Of a stretch of DNA of 64,000 bases, positions 38,501-48,460 are shown one piece after another. The notes beneath the pieces are model-generated. The model saw only the letters and a program-made list of their open reading frames with translations, made no database searches and was not told the DNA's origin. Position 1 is the stretch's first letter; every line of letters begins with the position of its first letter. The stretch covers positions 13,454,001 through 13,518,000 of the forward strand of contig CM059625.1 in the NCBI GenBank assembly GCA_030435675.1. The letters are read 5' to 3'. This DNA is from Steinernema hermaphroditum. Taxonomy: Eukaryota > Nematoda > Chromadorea > Rhabditida > Steinernematidae. The position numbers and the translations under genes were made by a program.

Positions 38501-38749
38501 TAATCACATCGGAAACAAGCCTAAAGTGGTTCTACGTTAGAAAAGATCCAAGCGTTCTTCGGATTCATTCAGTTTATTGCTGTGTTTTCTTAGTCGATGT
38601 ATCATCTTTTTCGTTAATCAAGGACCAGAGGAGAAGGTGTATTTGACTTCGATTGAACTTACATCTGGTAGAAGAGAAGAATCCTTGAATGCATTAACAA
38701 AACCTAAGCATCCTAGAAAAAGTTGTATCCGGAAACACCATATCCACAT
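32520..38749 (-). CDS. EGF domain-specific O-linked GlcNAc transferase
   Basis: ER-lumenal glycosyltransferase that adds O-GlcNAc to EGF repeats of extracellular proteins. About eleven exons. ATG 38749 starts a signal peptide ([20 protein letters not shown]). Then come [50 protein letters not shown] and SYLQSW (to about 37819). The exon from about 37034 gives [18 protein letters not shown], followed by [13 protein letters not shown] and FAHHLLDRL...ITILSRST (ending 36409). Later exons give [12 protein letters not shown] (about 34620-34660), [20 protein letters not shown] (about 34440-34540) and [26 protein letters not shown] (about 32650-32840). TGA at 32520-32522. The C-terminus reads AAGAEL, not a canonical KDEL-type signal. 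One intron hosts an antisense gene, another a mariner-like element. Confidence 0.92.
33042..34310. mobile_element. Mariner-like terminal-inverted-repeat element, 1269 bp, degenerate
   Basis: Both ends carry the same inverted repeat: TTGGGTTGGTAAGTTGAAAA then TGCACCATTTTT at 33042-33073 and its reverse complement ending at 34310. TA dinucleotides flank it at 33040-33041 and 34311-34312, as expected for a Tc1/mariner target duplication. The end sequence TTGGGTTGGT resembles mariner-family termini. The length is that of a full mariner (about 1.3 kb), but I see no transposase frame or catalytic motif on either strand. It is therefore either badly decayed or filled with unrelated DNA. It lies in an intron of the EOGT gene. 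Confidence 0.8.
34983..36388 (+). CDS. Four-TM membrane protein nested in an EOGT intron
   Basis: Six or so exons, all within one EOGT intron and on the opposite strand. ATG 34983 ([15 protein letters not shown]) is followed after a 68-bp intron by a Tyr/Thr-rich cytosolic segment ([15 protein letters not shown]). Four hydrophobic helices then come from later exons: around [57 protein letters not shown] and [10 protein letters not shown] hydrophilic C-tail ends HLNWS with TAG 36386-36388; AATAAA is at 36398. The layout resembles nematode tetraspan/MARVEL-like proteins, but I cannot name the family. The exon between 35230 and 35360 may read through or be spliced at GTACGG near 35226. Function unknown. 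Confidence 0.75.
37509..37839. repeat. 32-bp direct duplication of an EOGT exon end and splice donor
   Basis: The 32 bp beginning ATCAAGCACCTACCAACTCT occur identically at 37509-37540 and 37808-37839. On the minus strand this is the end of an EOGT exon (coding SYLQSW) plus its GTAGGTGCTTGAT donor. The intervening frame is open for 72 codons and ends at the duplicated SYLQSW. Confidence 0.85.
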
Positions 38750-39366
38750 CTTCCGGCACTCTGCAACGAAAACGACAACCGTCACACAGTGAAGATAGCA
38801 ACAGCGGTCATCAATTAAACATAAGGGCACCGACGTCGTCATCGTTACTGCCCAAGAGATAACGGACTGAGAAACGCCGCCATGAGAATACCGTTTTACT
38901 GGATGTGTGATTGAATAGCGATGCAAAGTTTCTTTTTTATTCAAGGACATCTTTAAGCATTACCGGTATTAACATTAACACCCTTGGTGGTCGATTTGTA
39001 CAATAGAGACACCAGGAAACCCGTAATTATATCACCATTGGTTCAGTGCAGTCTTGCCCGTTTTGTCGGTCCGCTTCCATGGTTCGGCTCACATATTATT
39101 TTCATACCTGAAATAACTAAATCTAAAGCGGGTTGTTTGTGTAATCGATCTGCATGATGCTTCTGCGTATCTGGAAACTGGATGCTTAAAATAACACCTC
39201 CCCAATTCACCAACGCAATGTCAAGCCGGAAGATTAACAGGAAACTATTAGTGCGCTAGCGCTGAAGTAGTGTTGAACGCCATTTCCCCTCCCCTAATGT
39301 CTCAAAAGTGGAGCTGAGGAGCTGCTTCACTCATTGCGCCTAACTATTTGCTATACAGCTGACTAA
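38750..39366. other. Divergent promoter region between EOGT and the globin gene
   Basis: 617 bp between two divergent start codons. No coding signal beyond the EOGT first exon and no recognised motif. Presumably holds both promoters. Confidence 0.5.
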
Positions 39367-40195
39367 ATGTATCGCATACTTTGCCGCAGTCAAGACACGA
39401 ACCATATTTCCACCCCTACAATAGAGCCACCTACCGTTAAGCGTGTAGAAATGCAAAACGGTTCAACGCGGTCTACACCAACCTGCAAACGCAACGCCGA
39501 CATCGCCCAGGTCGTGGATCCTACAGGTAAGTTCTGGTTGTTTGGCTGTTAATACGGTGCGCTACGCGCAGTTGACAAACCGAAAAGATTGGTGATATCT
39601 ATCGCTACAGTTGCAAAGATCTACGCGCAAACGAACAGATTGACCGAACGCCAGAGAGAAATCATCCAAGAGACGTTTACAAAAATGGAGCAACAGGCGA
39701 TTCCCAATGCGCTGAATATACTCATTCGGTAGGTTAAAGTACATGACTGGTTAGCATACCCTCTCAGACTCTTCTCTGACTACCCTAACTACAAGAACAT
39801 TTGGCCCCAATTCCGTGCTATTCCCGATAGCGCGTTAATGTGCGCGCCAGAACTTCGCAGACACGCACAGGTCTACATGACCGGTCTGAGGACCATCATA
39901 GACGCCATGGACGACGATGCAAAGCTTACAGCTTCCCTAAAGCGGATCGCCAAAGCGCACATCAAATGGAACATTCACAAGTCTCATCTTATGGTAAGAA
40001 GTAGTCATTATGGTTCTAAGCACCTAAGACCGTAAATTCCAGCACATGGTGGAACCAGTCGTTCAAGTTGTGCGCGAAACTAACGGCGGCCTTCTCACTG
40101 ACGAAATGAAGCATGCTTGGATAACACTTTACGATGTCATTGCTAATCTAATCGACATCTACAGAGTCATTGAGCAGGCTGAACGACGCAGATAG
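39367..40195 (+). CDS. Nematode globin
   Basis: Haem-binding globin-fold protein; nematodes have large, diverse globin families, some acting in redox or oxygen signalling rather than transport. Four exons with in-frame joins: ATG 39367; a polar N-terminal extension of about 55 residues; then helices beginning LTERQREIIQETFTKMEQQA and LFSDYPNYKNIWPQF, whose Trp-Pro-Gln-Phe ends in the CD1 Phe. Helix E contains ELRRHAQVYMTGL, whose His fits the distal E7 position. Helix F contains IAKAHIKWNIHKSHL, with the KAH histidine as the likely proximal F8 ligand. The last exon (HMVEPVVQVVRETNGG...) covers helices G-H and ends at TAG 40193-40195. The extension and the two histidines suggest a six-coordinate globin; that is inference. 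Confidence 0.85.
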
Positions 40196-43100
40196 ATCAA
40201 CACCCTTACCGTTATAATTTCCAACAACAGAGTCGCCCATTGATTTGTCATACCGATTCTGACCTGTAAAAATGTTTGCGATGAATGTTAAAACGAAGGT
40301 ATTTTACCTGATGAAGGTTGCAAGACTTTGTTCTCCTTGTGAGATCCATTTCCGAGCTTGCTGATAACAACTCCGTTCGAGGATGCTGCAGGTTCATTGA
40401 AAGGAGGGGCGTAAAACATGCTCGGTTTGAAGGGCTTCATGCAGTTCCTCTCATTCCCAAACTTGAACTCTGGAAGGGCCGGCAGGCTGAGTCTGCTTTC
40501 TCTCAGCATCCGTTGTCTATGAGCCCATTCCCTCCAGTGCACAGCAATTTCTCTTATCAGGGGCTTGTTCATCGCATTCTCTTCAGCCGTCCTGCGTCGG
40601 ACCTACAAACTTCGATAAAGAGATTCTACTAGGAACCATTCTATTACAATTTCATCTAATATCTTGGTAGCACCAGCAGGGTCAGCATAAAACGGTCCCA
40701 CGTAGCCCAGCTCAACGGGTTGCTCGAACTGGATCCCACGGTTCATATTTTCAAAGTATGTGCCAAAGCGGTCCCATCTCCGTTTTCTAGCGAGTGAAGT
40801 CAGCATACGATTCAAAAGAAGAAGTACTGACCTTGTGATAAGAATCCGCTCGCTAATTTCCCTGAGATCATTTAAAACATCCACCACATCGTGCTTGAAG
40901 ATAGAAGAACAGATCTGATCTATTTGAACAGAAACCACTTCTTCAATAAACTTATTGTTGACAGTGGGCACTACATCCAACACGACGGTAGAAGAACAGA
41001 TTTCATCTATCTGTCCAGAAACCACTTCCTCAATCAACTTATTGGCGACAGGGGAAACTACATCCAGTACGAACTTCTCTTTTCTTTCCTTGTGTGCAAC
41101 ACTAAATAGCACATTTATTAACGTATTTAGAGAACAAGCTCCTACCAAATTGTTATTTCACTGGCAGTGGCTACGACAGTGTCCGTGGCCGATTCAAAGC
41201 ATTTCGAAAACATTGCTGTGCTAAGTTCTTCAATCAGCTTTTCTCGCTGTTGCTTAGCCTGTTCGATCTTTTCGGCTCTTTCGCGCAGCTTCTTCTCAAT
41301 CGTCTCCTTGATCTGAGCCTCTCTGAGATAAATCGACCATTTAACATACAGATAAGTGATTTCAAACTTACTTCTTCGCTGCCTCAATCTCTTTTTCCTT
41401 AGCCACTCGAGCAGCTTCCTCCGCTTTTTGCTTAGCGGCCCTCTCGTCAGCCGCCTTAGCCATCAGCAACCTTTCCTTCTCTTGCTCGTCCTTAGAAACG
41501 AGAAACGTAGCCGTAGTTGGTAGACAATAACACTTACAGCCTTCTGCTTCGCGGTAGTGAACGAGAACGTAGGCTTCACAAAACTGAATGTCTTGGACGC
41601 AGTTGACACTTCATTCTGAGAAGGTTTCGGCTTTAGTTGCTCGCCATTGAACAAGTACGACAGTGGCTTCGGAGCTGTGTCCCCTTTTTTAATAGGGTTG
41701 AAGGAGAACCCTGTTTGGAACTTAAATGACGTCAGCGCTTGCGGCTCCCTCTTTGGAGGCTCTGCGCCTTTGGAAGTACCGGCACCAAAGAAATTCAACG
41801 GAGAACGAGCAGGAGCGTCGGTTGGCGAAGGCGGAGCGCTGCTCTGTAGACGAGCGAAGGCGTCTTCGAGGACAGGATCGTTCACATAGCGACTGGTCTT
41901 GCTGTCGAATGAGTCCGTTACCACTTGTGTGCGAACGTTCACAGGCACATCCGATCCACTGAGAATTGCGAGTAGGGACTCGGTGGTCATTCCATCGATC
42001 CATACAGTCTTCTTCAGGACTTGGGCGGGAATGTCCACGTCTTTTCGAATTTCGATGTTTGGCGGACTGTCGCCAAGCAATGAAAGGCCGAACAGCGATA
42101 TAAACTCTACAGCACCATTTTCATCGTCAAATGCCAAGACATTGGTGAGCGACGACAATGGGTACTGAAACAGAAGATGTAAAGCTGGTTGAAACAGTTC
42201 GTATTACCTTTCTTGCATAAGCAGATGTTATGCTTATTATCGCGTTTGCTCTGACTTCAAAAAAGAAACGGTGTAGAAGGCATGCCTAATATAGGTGGAT
42301 ATTAGCTTTTTTTTCCCCAAGAAACAGCGATACCTCTAGATACGTTCCTTCACACCAGATGAGTCGGAAGAACTTGACATAGTTATTTGTGTTGAAGGCC
42401 AAAAAGACTTGTACTGCCCACTTCAACGGTTGGGACTCACGCACCTCAGACCTCAGAGTATACATCTGTTGAAGGATGTTAGAGTCTCTGATGTTCAGAA
42501 GGACGTCATAACAGCGGAATTCGGCCTCCGACGGCAGAAAAATGTTCTTCTTAGCGAGGTCCTCATACATGTGCCGTAGACTTTGCAGGCATTTTGAGAG
42601 ATTCTCGGTGTTCATCTTCTGATCGAACGCGCCAGGCTCCACCTCGCAGAACTGATGAGCAGCATAGATGTGAATTCTGCAACACTTCTCCAGGATGTCT
42701 ACAGCGACATGGCTTATAATCTTCTGCTGCGTGAGTTCTTTCCGCACTGCTCGCGTCCTGTTCCACACGAAGTCATACCACTGCGCAGCTTCATGGGACG
42801 AAACATGTCCGCTGGCCATTGTTTGAAGGATGTAGTTCATGGAGGCTTGCAAAGCGGAAGCTGATCGGAGCTCGTGGGGCAACGGGTGTTCTTGATCGGC
42901 TGCACTACGACTGTACTCTGTTATGAACTTTGCAAAATCCGGATTGCCCGAGGCATCGCACTCGTAGGAGTGCACCGCATTTTGAACAATGCGGCGGTAA
43001 CGCTCCTTTTCCGAACAGTAGCTGTCACAAGTCCCCTAAATTGCCAGACTGCTCTAGTAATAGATCTTGCATCTTGATCTTAATACCTCAACCACTGCAG

Positions 43101-43439
43101 CGTAAACGTCGTTGCCCAGTTCTTCCTTGCGTACCTGCTGTAAGATGTTGTCACGTCGCTTGAAGATCTCATAACGGTCCATCGGTAAAGGACAGTGTTG
43201 TCCACAGAGAGCCTTCAGGGAGCGCACTAAATTCAAACAATTACTGTGATCAAAAAGAGGTAAAGCACTATAGCATGTGAAAATGAAACAGCTGACATAC
43301 ATGACCTAATCCATGTACAATTTCAAAATGAGAACTCAAAAAACTTACGATGCTCGCTTATTTTATTCTTTGGAAGGTCCACATCGCTGCGAGCCTGTCC
43401 GTGCTTCTTTGCTCTTCGCCCATTTCGAAGGGACATCAT
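40148..43439 (-). CDS. SAC3/GANP-domain mRNA export scaffold
   Basis: Homologue of yeast Sac3 and vertebrate GANP, scaffold of the TREX-2 complex that couples transcription to mRNA export at the nuclear pore. ATG 43439 (MMSLRNGRRAKK); next exon LKALCGQHCPLPMDRYEIF; then GTCDSYCSEKERYRR, the family GTCxxMC-type motif. The SAC3 domain follows: YSRSAADQEHPLPHELR, AAQWYDFVWNRTRAVRKEL and NTENLSKCLQSLRHMYEDL. After it come a Ser/Pro/Phe-rich linker with FG-like elements (NFFGAG, FKFQTGFSFN), a charged coiled coil (RAEKIEQAKQQREKL) and a C-terminal region with a 29-residue tandem duplication (LDVV...IEEVVS...QIDEICSS). The end is uncertain. Splicing at GTAAAA near 40310 gives a stop at 40148-40150, inside the last globin exon on the other strand; reading through stops at 40288. 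Confidence 0.9.
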
Positions 43440-43878
43440 CCCTTACAAAGTGGAAGGCTAATATTGCAGTATTGTTAGTATTGCAATACAAAATGCAACA
43501 CGAAATTAATGTAGTGCTTTAAACGGATAAACACTGGCGCCTTACATTATGACAACAAGAAGTTGACACCTTGCAACACTTATTTCCGATGAACGCATTT
43601 GTATCAAAGCGGCAAAGCCGAGAGATGAGAATATCGTAGTGTTGCATAAGCGCAGGGAAGTCGTGGTCGGATCATACTGAAAGAATTGACCGTACTGACA
43701 AGGGAAGTGTCAAACATGGCCCCCGCCGATTTAGCTGAAATTTGGTGCACGAGTAGGTCTTACCGAGAGTAGTAACCACCCAAAAAATCAGCGGCCCATA
43801 CCGGGTAGATTTCGAGAAAAATGTACTTCTAAATTTGCTATTGTGGTTATGTTGTTCTAATACAGGCGTAGTGAAAGC

Positions 43879-43950
43879 GTACAGTTGGTCGAGGGGTAAC
43901 ACTCCAGAACCACGTATTTTGGTTCCGGGTTCGAATCCCAGTGGAAACAG
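43879..43950 (+). repeat. tRNA-like element in the left arm
   Basis: Reads TTGGTCGAGGGGTAACACT (A box) and GGGTTCGAATCCC (perfect B box with flanking T-stem pairs). The acceptor ends do not pair. The corresponding site in the right arm of the host element lacks it, so it was gained by, or lost from, one arm. Confidence 0.6.
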
Positions 43951-44229
43951 TTCTTTTTATTTTTGCTTTCCTTGTTTCTCTGGGTGTAAATTTAAGTTTT
44001 CACAGTTTTCCCGATTCGAAAATATGTTATTGTTGAAATGCAAAGATAACAGATGACCAAATCGCAACACTGAAATCCACAGCGCTACAGAAAGCGGCTA
44101 AGCAAGGTGTCCTGATCACCTTGTCAAAGTATTGGCAGCCGTCGATTACACTGCGACTAAAACTGACCTCAAGATGATCATGATCAACCTTCTGTAAAAA
44201 CGTATAATAGTATGACAAAGCCGGTGGCT

Positions 44230-44366
44230 GGTCCGTGTCTCAATAGTTCATTGGTAACAGTCTTGCTTGACAGATGCCATCTGTCAAGCAAGACTGTTAC
44301 CAATGAACTATTGAGACACGGACCATCTGTCAGATGGTAAACCCGGGTTCGATTCCCATCGGGGGT
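44230..44366 (+). repeat. Perfect 47-bp palindrome within a split tRNA-like sequence
   Basis: 44230-44276 (GGTCCGTGTCTCAATAGTTC...CAGATG) is followed after a single C by its exact reverse complement 44278-44324. Then a tRNA 3' half with CCCGGGTTCGATTCCC (B box) follows to about 44366. The left arm contains an A-box-like TAGTTCATTGGTAACAG. The tRNA-like sequence thus has its 5' half duplicated in inverted orientation. Confidence 0.85.
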
Positions 44367-44985
44367 CGTAATTTTTCATTCATTTTATTATTTCTATCTA
44401 ACTGCCTTTTGCTGCATTTTGTCACAAAAAAAAATGAGAAAATCACGAATCAATTTTTTTCGCATCCATATTTCATGTCTTTAAGCATACTATAAGAGTC
44501 ATTTTGAGGTCAATTTTAGCCATCATGTTGCTGACGTCCGCTAATATTTTGAGAAAGTGATCTGGACACCCAAGACATAAAGATACACCATGCCTTGATG
44601 TTTGATCGCTTTCTGTATCGCTGCAGATTTCAGTTCTTCCATTTGGTCATATGTCATCTTTACATTTCAACAGTAACGCATTTTCGAATCGGGAAAACTG
44701 TGAGAACGTAAAATTAACACCCAGAGAAACAAGGAAAGGAAAAACAAAAAGAACTGTTTAACATGTTTAACACTACATAACATACCGAAATGCCCATTTA
44801 GAAGTACATTTTTCTCGAAATCTACCCGGTATGGGCCGCTGATTTTTTGCGCGGTTACTACTCTCGGCAAGACCTACTCGTGCACCAAATTGCAGCTAAA
44901 TCGGCGGGGGCCATGTTTGACACTTCCCTTGTGAGCGCACTTTCGTTGAAGCTATGTATATTACGTTGAAGCTTTCCGAAAAAAA

Positions 44986-45402
44986 TTGACACAAAACAAC
45001 GCTTCATTGACACAGCTACTGCAGGTAGGTACAAACATGGGCATGGAGATGGACACGTATGAATTCAGCGGCACTCGAGACACTTTCACACAGATGAAAC
45101 AGCTTGTGTTCGTGGTAGGACGCACAGTTTCAAACACATTTCCATTGGCGGAAAGAGCGCGTCAGTATATCTCGTTCGCTCTCGCCTTCAATATTGACCT
45201 TCATGCGCTGCACATTGCAATGGAAGTGTGCTTGAAGTGGTGCATCCTACCGCAAGAGATATTTAACGCGAGATGTTTAATCGAGAACGGCTCAAATGAT
45301 TTGTACCGATCGCATTTGCCTCTCTCGAGCCAGATTTTCTCAAACAATATGCAGCGATTGCATGCGATGAACTGTGTGAAGATCCAAGCAATTCGATTTT
45401 AG
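44986..45402 (+). CDS. Uncharacterised single-exon ORF, 138 codons
   Basis: Uninterrupted frame starting 54 bp downstream of the inverted-repeat element, stop TAG at 45400-45402. An acceptor-like CTACTGCAG precedes a second in-frame ATG at about 45039 (MGMEMDTYEF). The protein looks globular and helical (LPLSSQIFSNNMQRLHAM, ALAFNIDLHALHIAMEVCL) with no signal peptide. AATAAA lies at about 45578. I do not recognise it. Length and amino-acid makeup make it plausible, but a chance frame or remnant cannot be excluded. Confidence 0.35.
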   Translation: MTQNNASLTQLLQVGTNMGMEMDTYEFSGTRDTFTQMKQLVFVVGRTVSNTFPLAERARQYISFALAFNIDLHALHIAMEVCLKWCILPQEIFNARCLIENGSNDLYRSHLPLSSQIFSNNMQRLHAMNCVKIQAIRF

Positions 45403-45673
45403 ATTGATCGATCGTTGCCCTAAGCTACGAACAAAGTCCAACGTTTATCACCATTGTATGTCACGGTAGTTGCGTTGTTGACTTTTTCTTTGTGATGATA
45501 ACGTACACAGAAGCAATCAAAATGTGCCCCAATCATACGCAACAAACGGTATTCTGATTATAAACCTTGAAGATTCAATAAAATTGAGCAGTTAATCATG
45601 AAAATTTATGCGATACATACGGTACGCATTGAACCTGAAGGCGTTGAAGGCCTTCGCAGATTGGGCTTCAAGG

Positions 45674-47175
45674 TTAGGAATTTTTCGAGGACTCCTTTCC
45701 GCTTCCCGTCAAACGGCGAATCATCTACAAAAGAATTAGCAGACTTCAAGGAATATTCATACCGTTTCTATAGCCTTGTGTACATGACACGATCCGTAAG
45801 CTCCCGTATCGAAGAATTGGATTTCAGATTCATCGCTGATATTCCTCTTAATCCGAGAACGCAAGCTCACCGCTGGGTCGGTTACAAATCTGTAGATAAT
45901 TTTTGGCCAACTATCATGCGACATCAGACCCTCATAAAATTCTGGAGCAATCTTGCTGATCTAAAAAGAGTAATGCAAAACACCAGTGGTGCTTGAACTT
46001 CTTCAACAATTCTTCAACTTTTTGCTGTATTTTTCGAAAACGCAAAGCTATACGGATAGAGGATACAATTGTTCACTGAATTTTGTGAAAACACCAAAAT
46101 AACACTCAATCAATTGTTTCACACAGTAACCTGTCTTATAACAGCTGATCAAAACTTTTACCTTAGGCAAATTGCGCCCACAGACGTAAGGGAAGTCATG
46201 GTGTTCGACGTGATATCCAGCATTAAAATTGACGAGATTGATTAGACCATAGTAGCTATAAGTTTCTTGATTGGGCATGAAAACATAATGATCGCTGATG
46301 TAGTGACCAGCGAGTGGGTGCAAGCCAATGCCAACTAGAAAGCCTCCCATAAGATAAAAAAGAGACTTAGGCCCGAGAAAGAGGTAGATGCCCACATCGA
46401 ACACAACTTCAATTACAATATTTACGATCTCGAGATCAGTCGTCGCCTAAATGTGTTAAACGCTGGGAATGTCCAATGCCACTTAGCTGAAAAATATGCA
46501 CCTTCGGATATGTGACAAACGGACGAAATGCAAATATCGGCTGTAGTAAAGTCCACACAAATTTTCCAAATGTCGTAGTGAACCATTTGGCTTCGAATTC
46601 AGTTGGAGCATCGGTATCGAGAATAACCTCGCCCATGAAACGATGATGCTCGATATGGTACTTTTTAAAGGAAATGGACATCGGAAGGCCCGTTGGTAGG
46701 TTCGCGACGAAACCAAAGAGTCGATTCTGTATGGAAAAGTATTACTGGAGTTACAATCAGCTTTTACACACCGCCAAAGGACGTCCAGTCCCAAACGCGA
46801 TATTGTGGGAAATTTCGTGAACCGCAAGCGTCAGCGAGTGGTTGATGGTTCCACTAGAGAAGTAGGCCTGGAGCCAAACCAACGTCCAATCAGCATCTGA
46901 AGTGTGACAAGTGAATTCTGGAGACTATTGTACAGTATTACCTCTGACTAAGTAGGCTAAAAAAATCTGAAGGACGACCATCATCACGACCACATATTTG
47001 AAGCTAGGATCGATTCCGAATGTCTCCTTGATCTCCGGGTACTTATCCAGCATCTGCTTACGGCTAAAAAGACTACTGAATGGAGTAAGGCTTTGCCGTA
47101 CACTTTTTACCGTGTACGATGAGGTTCTTCGGTATACGTCCAGTCGAAGCTGGTCTTGGTGACTTGCTGCCCCAT
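45674..47175 (-). CDS. Sphingolipid delta(4)-desaturase, copy 1
   Basis: Introduces the 4,5-trans double bond into dihydroceramide in the ER membrane. ATG 47175 ([19 protein letters not shown]), the typical N-myristoyl-like MG start of DEGS proteins. Exons then give [15 protein letters not shown], the first [16 protein letters not shown] (His box 1, HxxxH), [14 protein letters not shown] (box 2, HxxHH), [13 protein letters not shown] and [20 protein letters not shown] (box 3, HxxHH). The C-terminal exon ends in a variable tail with TAA 45674-45676. The final splice (GTATGA...TTTTGTAG) is inferred by comparison with copy 2. All eight His-box histidines are present, so it is predicted active. 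Part of a tandem pair with copy 2, about 2.7 kb away. Confidence 0.9.
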
Positions 47176-48460
47176 CGTTCAGCACCTCTGCAATACAAAT
47201 TCTATGAATTGCAATTGGCTAGGAGCTACCGACGTGATATTAGGTAGCAGAATAAAGTAGTTATCAGCAAGCGAGGCCTAAGAAGGAAGTTTTTGTCTTG
47301 AATTCCGTGTGTGAACCACACGTCGAATACACACTACATGAATCAGATTTTTTATTCTGCTCCCAAACGGTTAGCCTTACGTTATCAGTGAAAAAAAAAT
47401 TACAATTGCTCAAACGCAGTACATTGCCATAATGATACAATCTATTTATGAGTTTGTTGTGTGGCCTGTTCCTGTGACTGGACATATGACGTGGTTCTCC
47501 AACATCACAATCATCTTAGAAAGAGCTGTGAACTTAATATATGGCGATTCTGTAGTTCCATAAATAGTATAAACGTTTACCAGCCGCATGAGTCAAGAAT
47601 GGGGAGTCAATAATGTAAGTAGCTATTCAAAGTCTGACACAAAAACTATGCTGCCCGGTGCGACAGAAGTCGCAGGAAGTCTTAAATTATCTTTGTCGAT
47701 GTAACGAAGATTTTGAGGGGTAGAGAGAAACTCAAATGTGCTTTCGGCGCAGATGATTCTTCTATTATAGCTGATGTTGTGCTTTTTGTAACGTCGATCC
47801 CAAAGGGCGATTAGAAGCTATAGCCCCGTATAGGGAACGGCTCGATCGTCAAGGATGAACCGGATGAAGGGGACGTTGTTCATGCCCAGTTGTACGTTTG
47901 CAGGCAACACTGCAATTCAGTGTTACGAACATTAGTCTTCAGCTACAGGAAATGGCGCAAAGCCATTCGAGATCTTTCGATGTCCTGCCTCTATGAAAGC
48001 GTTGTCTGTGAAAAGTGTACACCGCTTATCGTTGATATGTGGTGTAGTGAGGCTTTCTTTGTCCTCTATGAGTTGCTTGTACAGCAGTCCGCAAGTGACT
48101 GATTGCTTGACTGATAAATTGCCTCTTCTCGGTTCTTCCACCTACAGCACGCTCGACGTCCGCAATTAACGAGCGATGTCGTTGTTCGTGTCGCTGAAAT
48201 CGATCTAAACTCGCGATCATCATCGGCGCCGTCACCTGACCAATCGCCGCAAAGTCTAGTGCCAGAGTCTATGCGACTAAGCACATGTTGAGTTGTTATT
48301 ATTGTTGTTTGTCGCCTGTCAATGTTTCTTGTTGATCGTTATCAACAATGATTTGTGTCGTAGTGTGATGAGCGCACGGGTTCTCTTGTCGTCTCCCTCA
48401 ATTCCGATGCATATCGGAATGGCTCCGAAGGCCGGATTTGAATGGCCATAAAAGTTGACG
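47176..48460. other. Spacer between desaturase copy 1 and the deiodinase gene
   Basis: Divergent intergenic region of about 1.3 kb. Short frames on both strands have no recognisable content and no clear repeat was seen. Confidence 0.45.

Larger units (their letters stand above)
43698..44932. mobile_element. Long inverted-repeat element carrying tRNA-like sequences, 1235 bp
   Basis: Starts ACAAGGGAAGTGTCAAACAT and ends with its reverse complement. The outer arms (about 43698-43848 and 44787-44932) match over about 145 bp with a few mismatches. The pairing resumes inward: AACAGTTCTTTTT..., the CTCTGGGTG segment, CACAGTTTTCCCGATTCGAAAA and TGACCTCAAGATG each have inverted partners on the right side. 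The left arm holds a tRNA-like insert missing from the right arm. Near the centre is a perfect 47-bp palindrome that itself contains a tRNA 5' half. No open frame for a transposase. Best described as a non-autonomous foldback or MITE-like element. Confidence 0.8.
43440..44985. other. Upstream of the SAC3 gene; mostly one inverted-repeat element
   Basis: Apart from about 250 bp next to the SAC3 start, this interval is filled by the palindromic element 43698-44932 with its tRNA-like inserts, listed separately. No protein-coding gene is supported. Confidence 0.6.

Noticed and set aside
45598..45996. Plus-strand ORF of 132 codons
   Set aside because: It is antisense to the C-terminal exons of desaturase copy 1, whose minus-strand reading matches copy 2.
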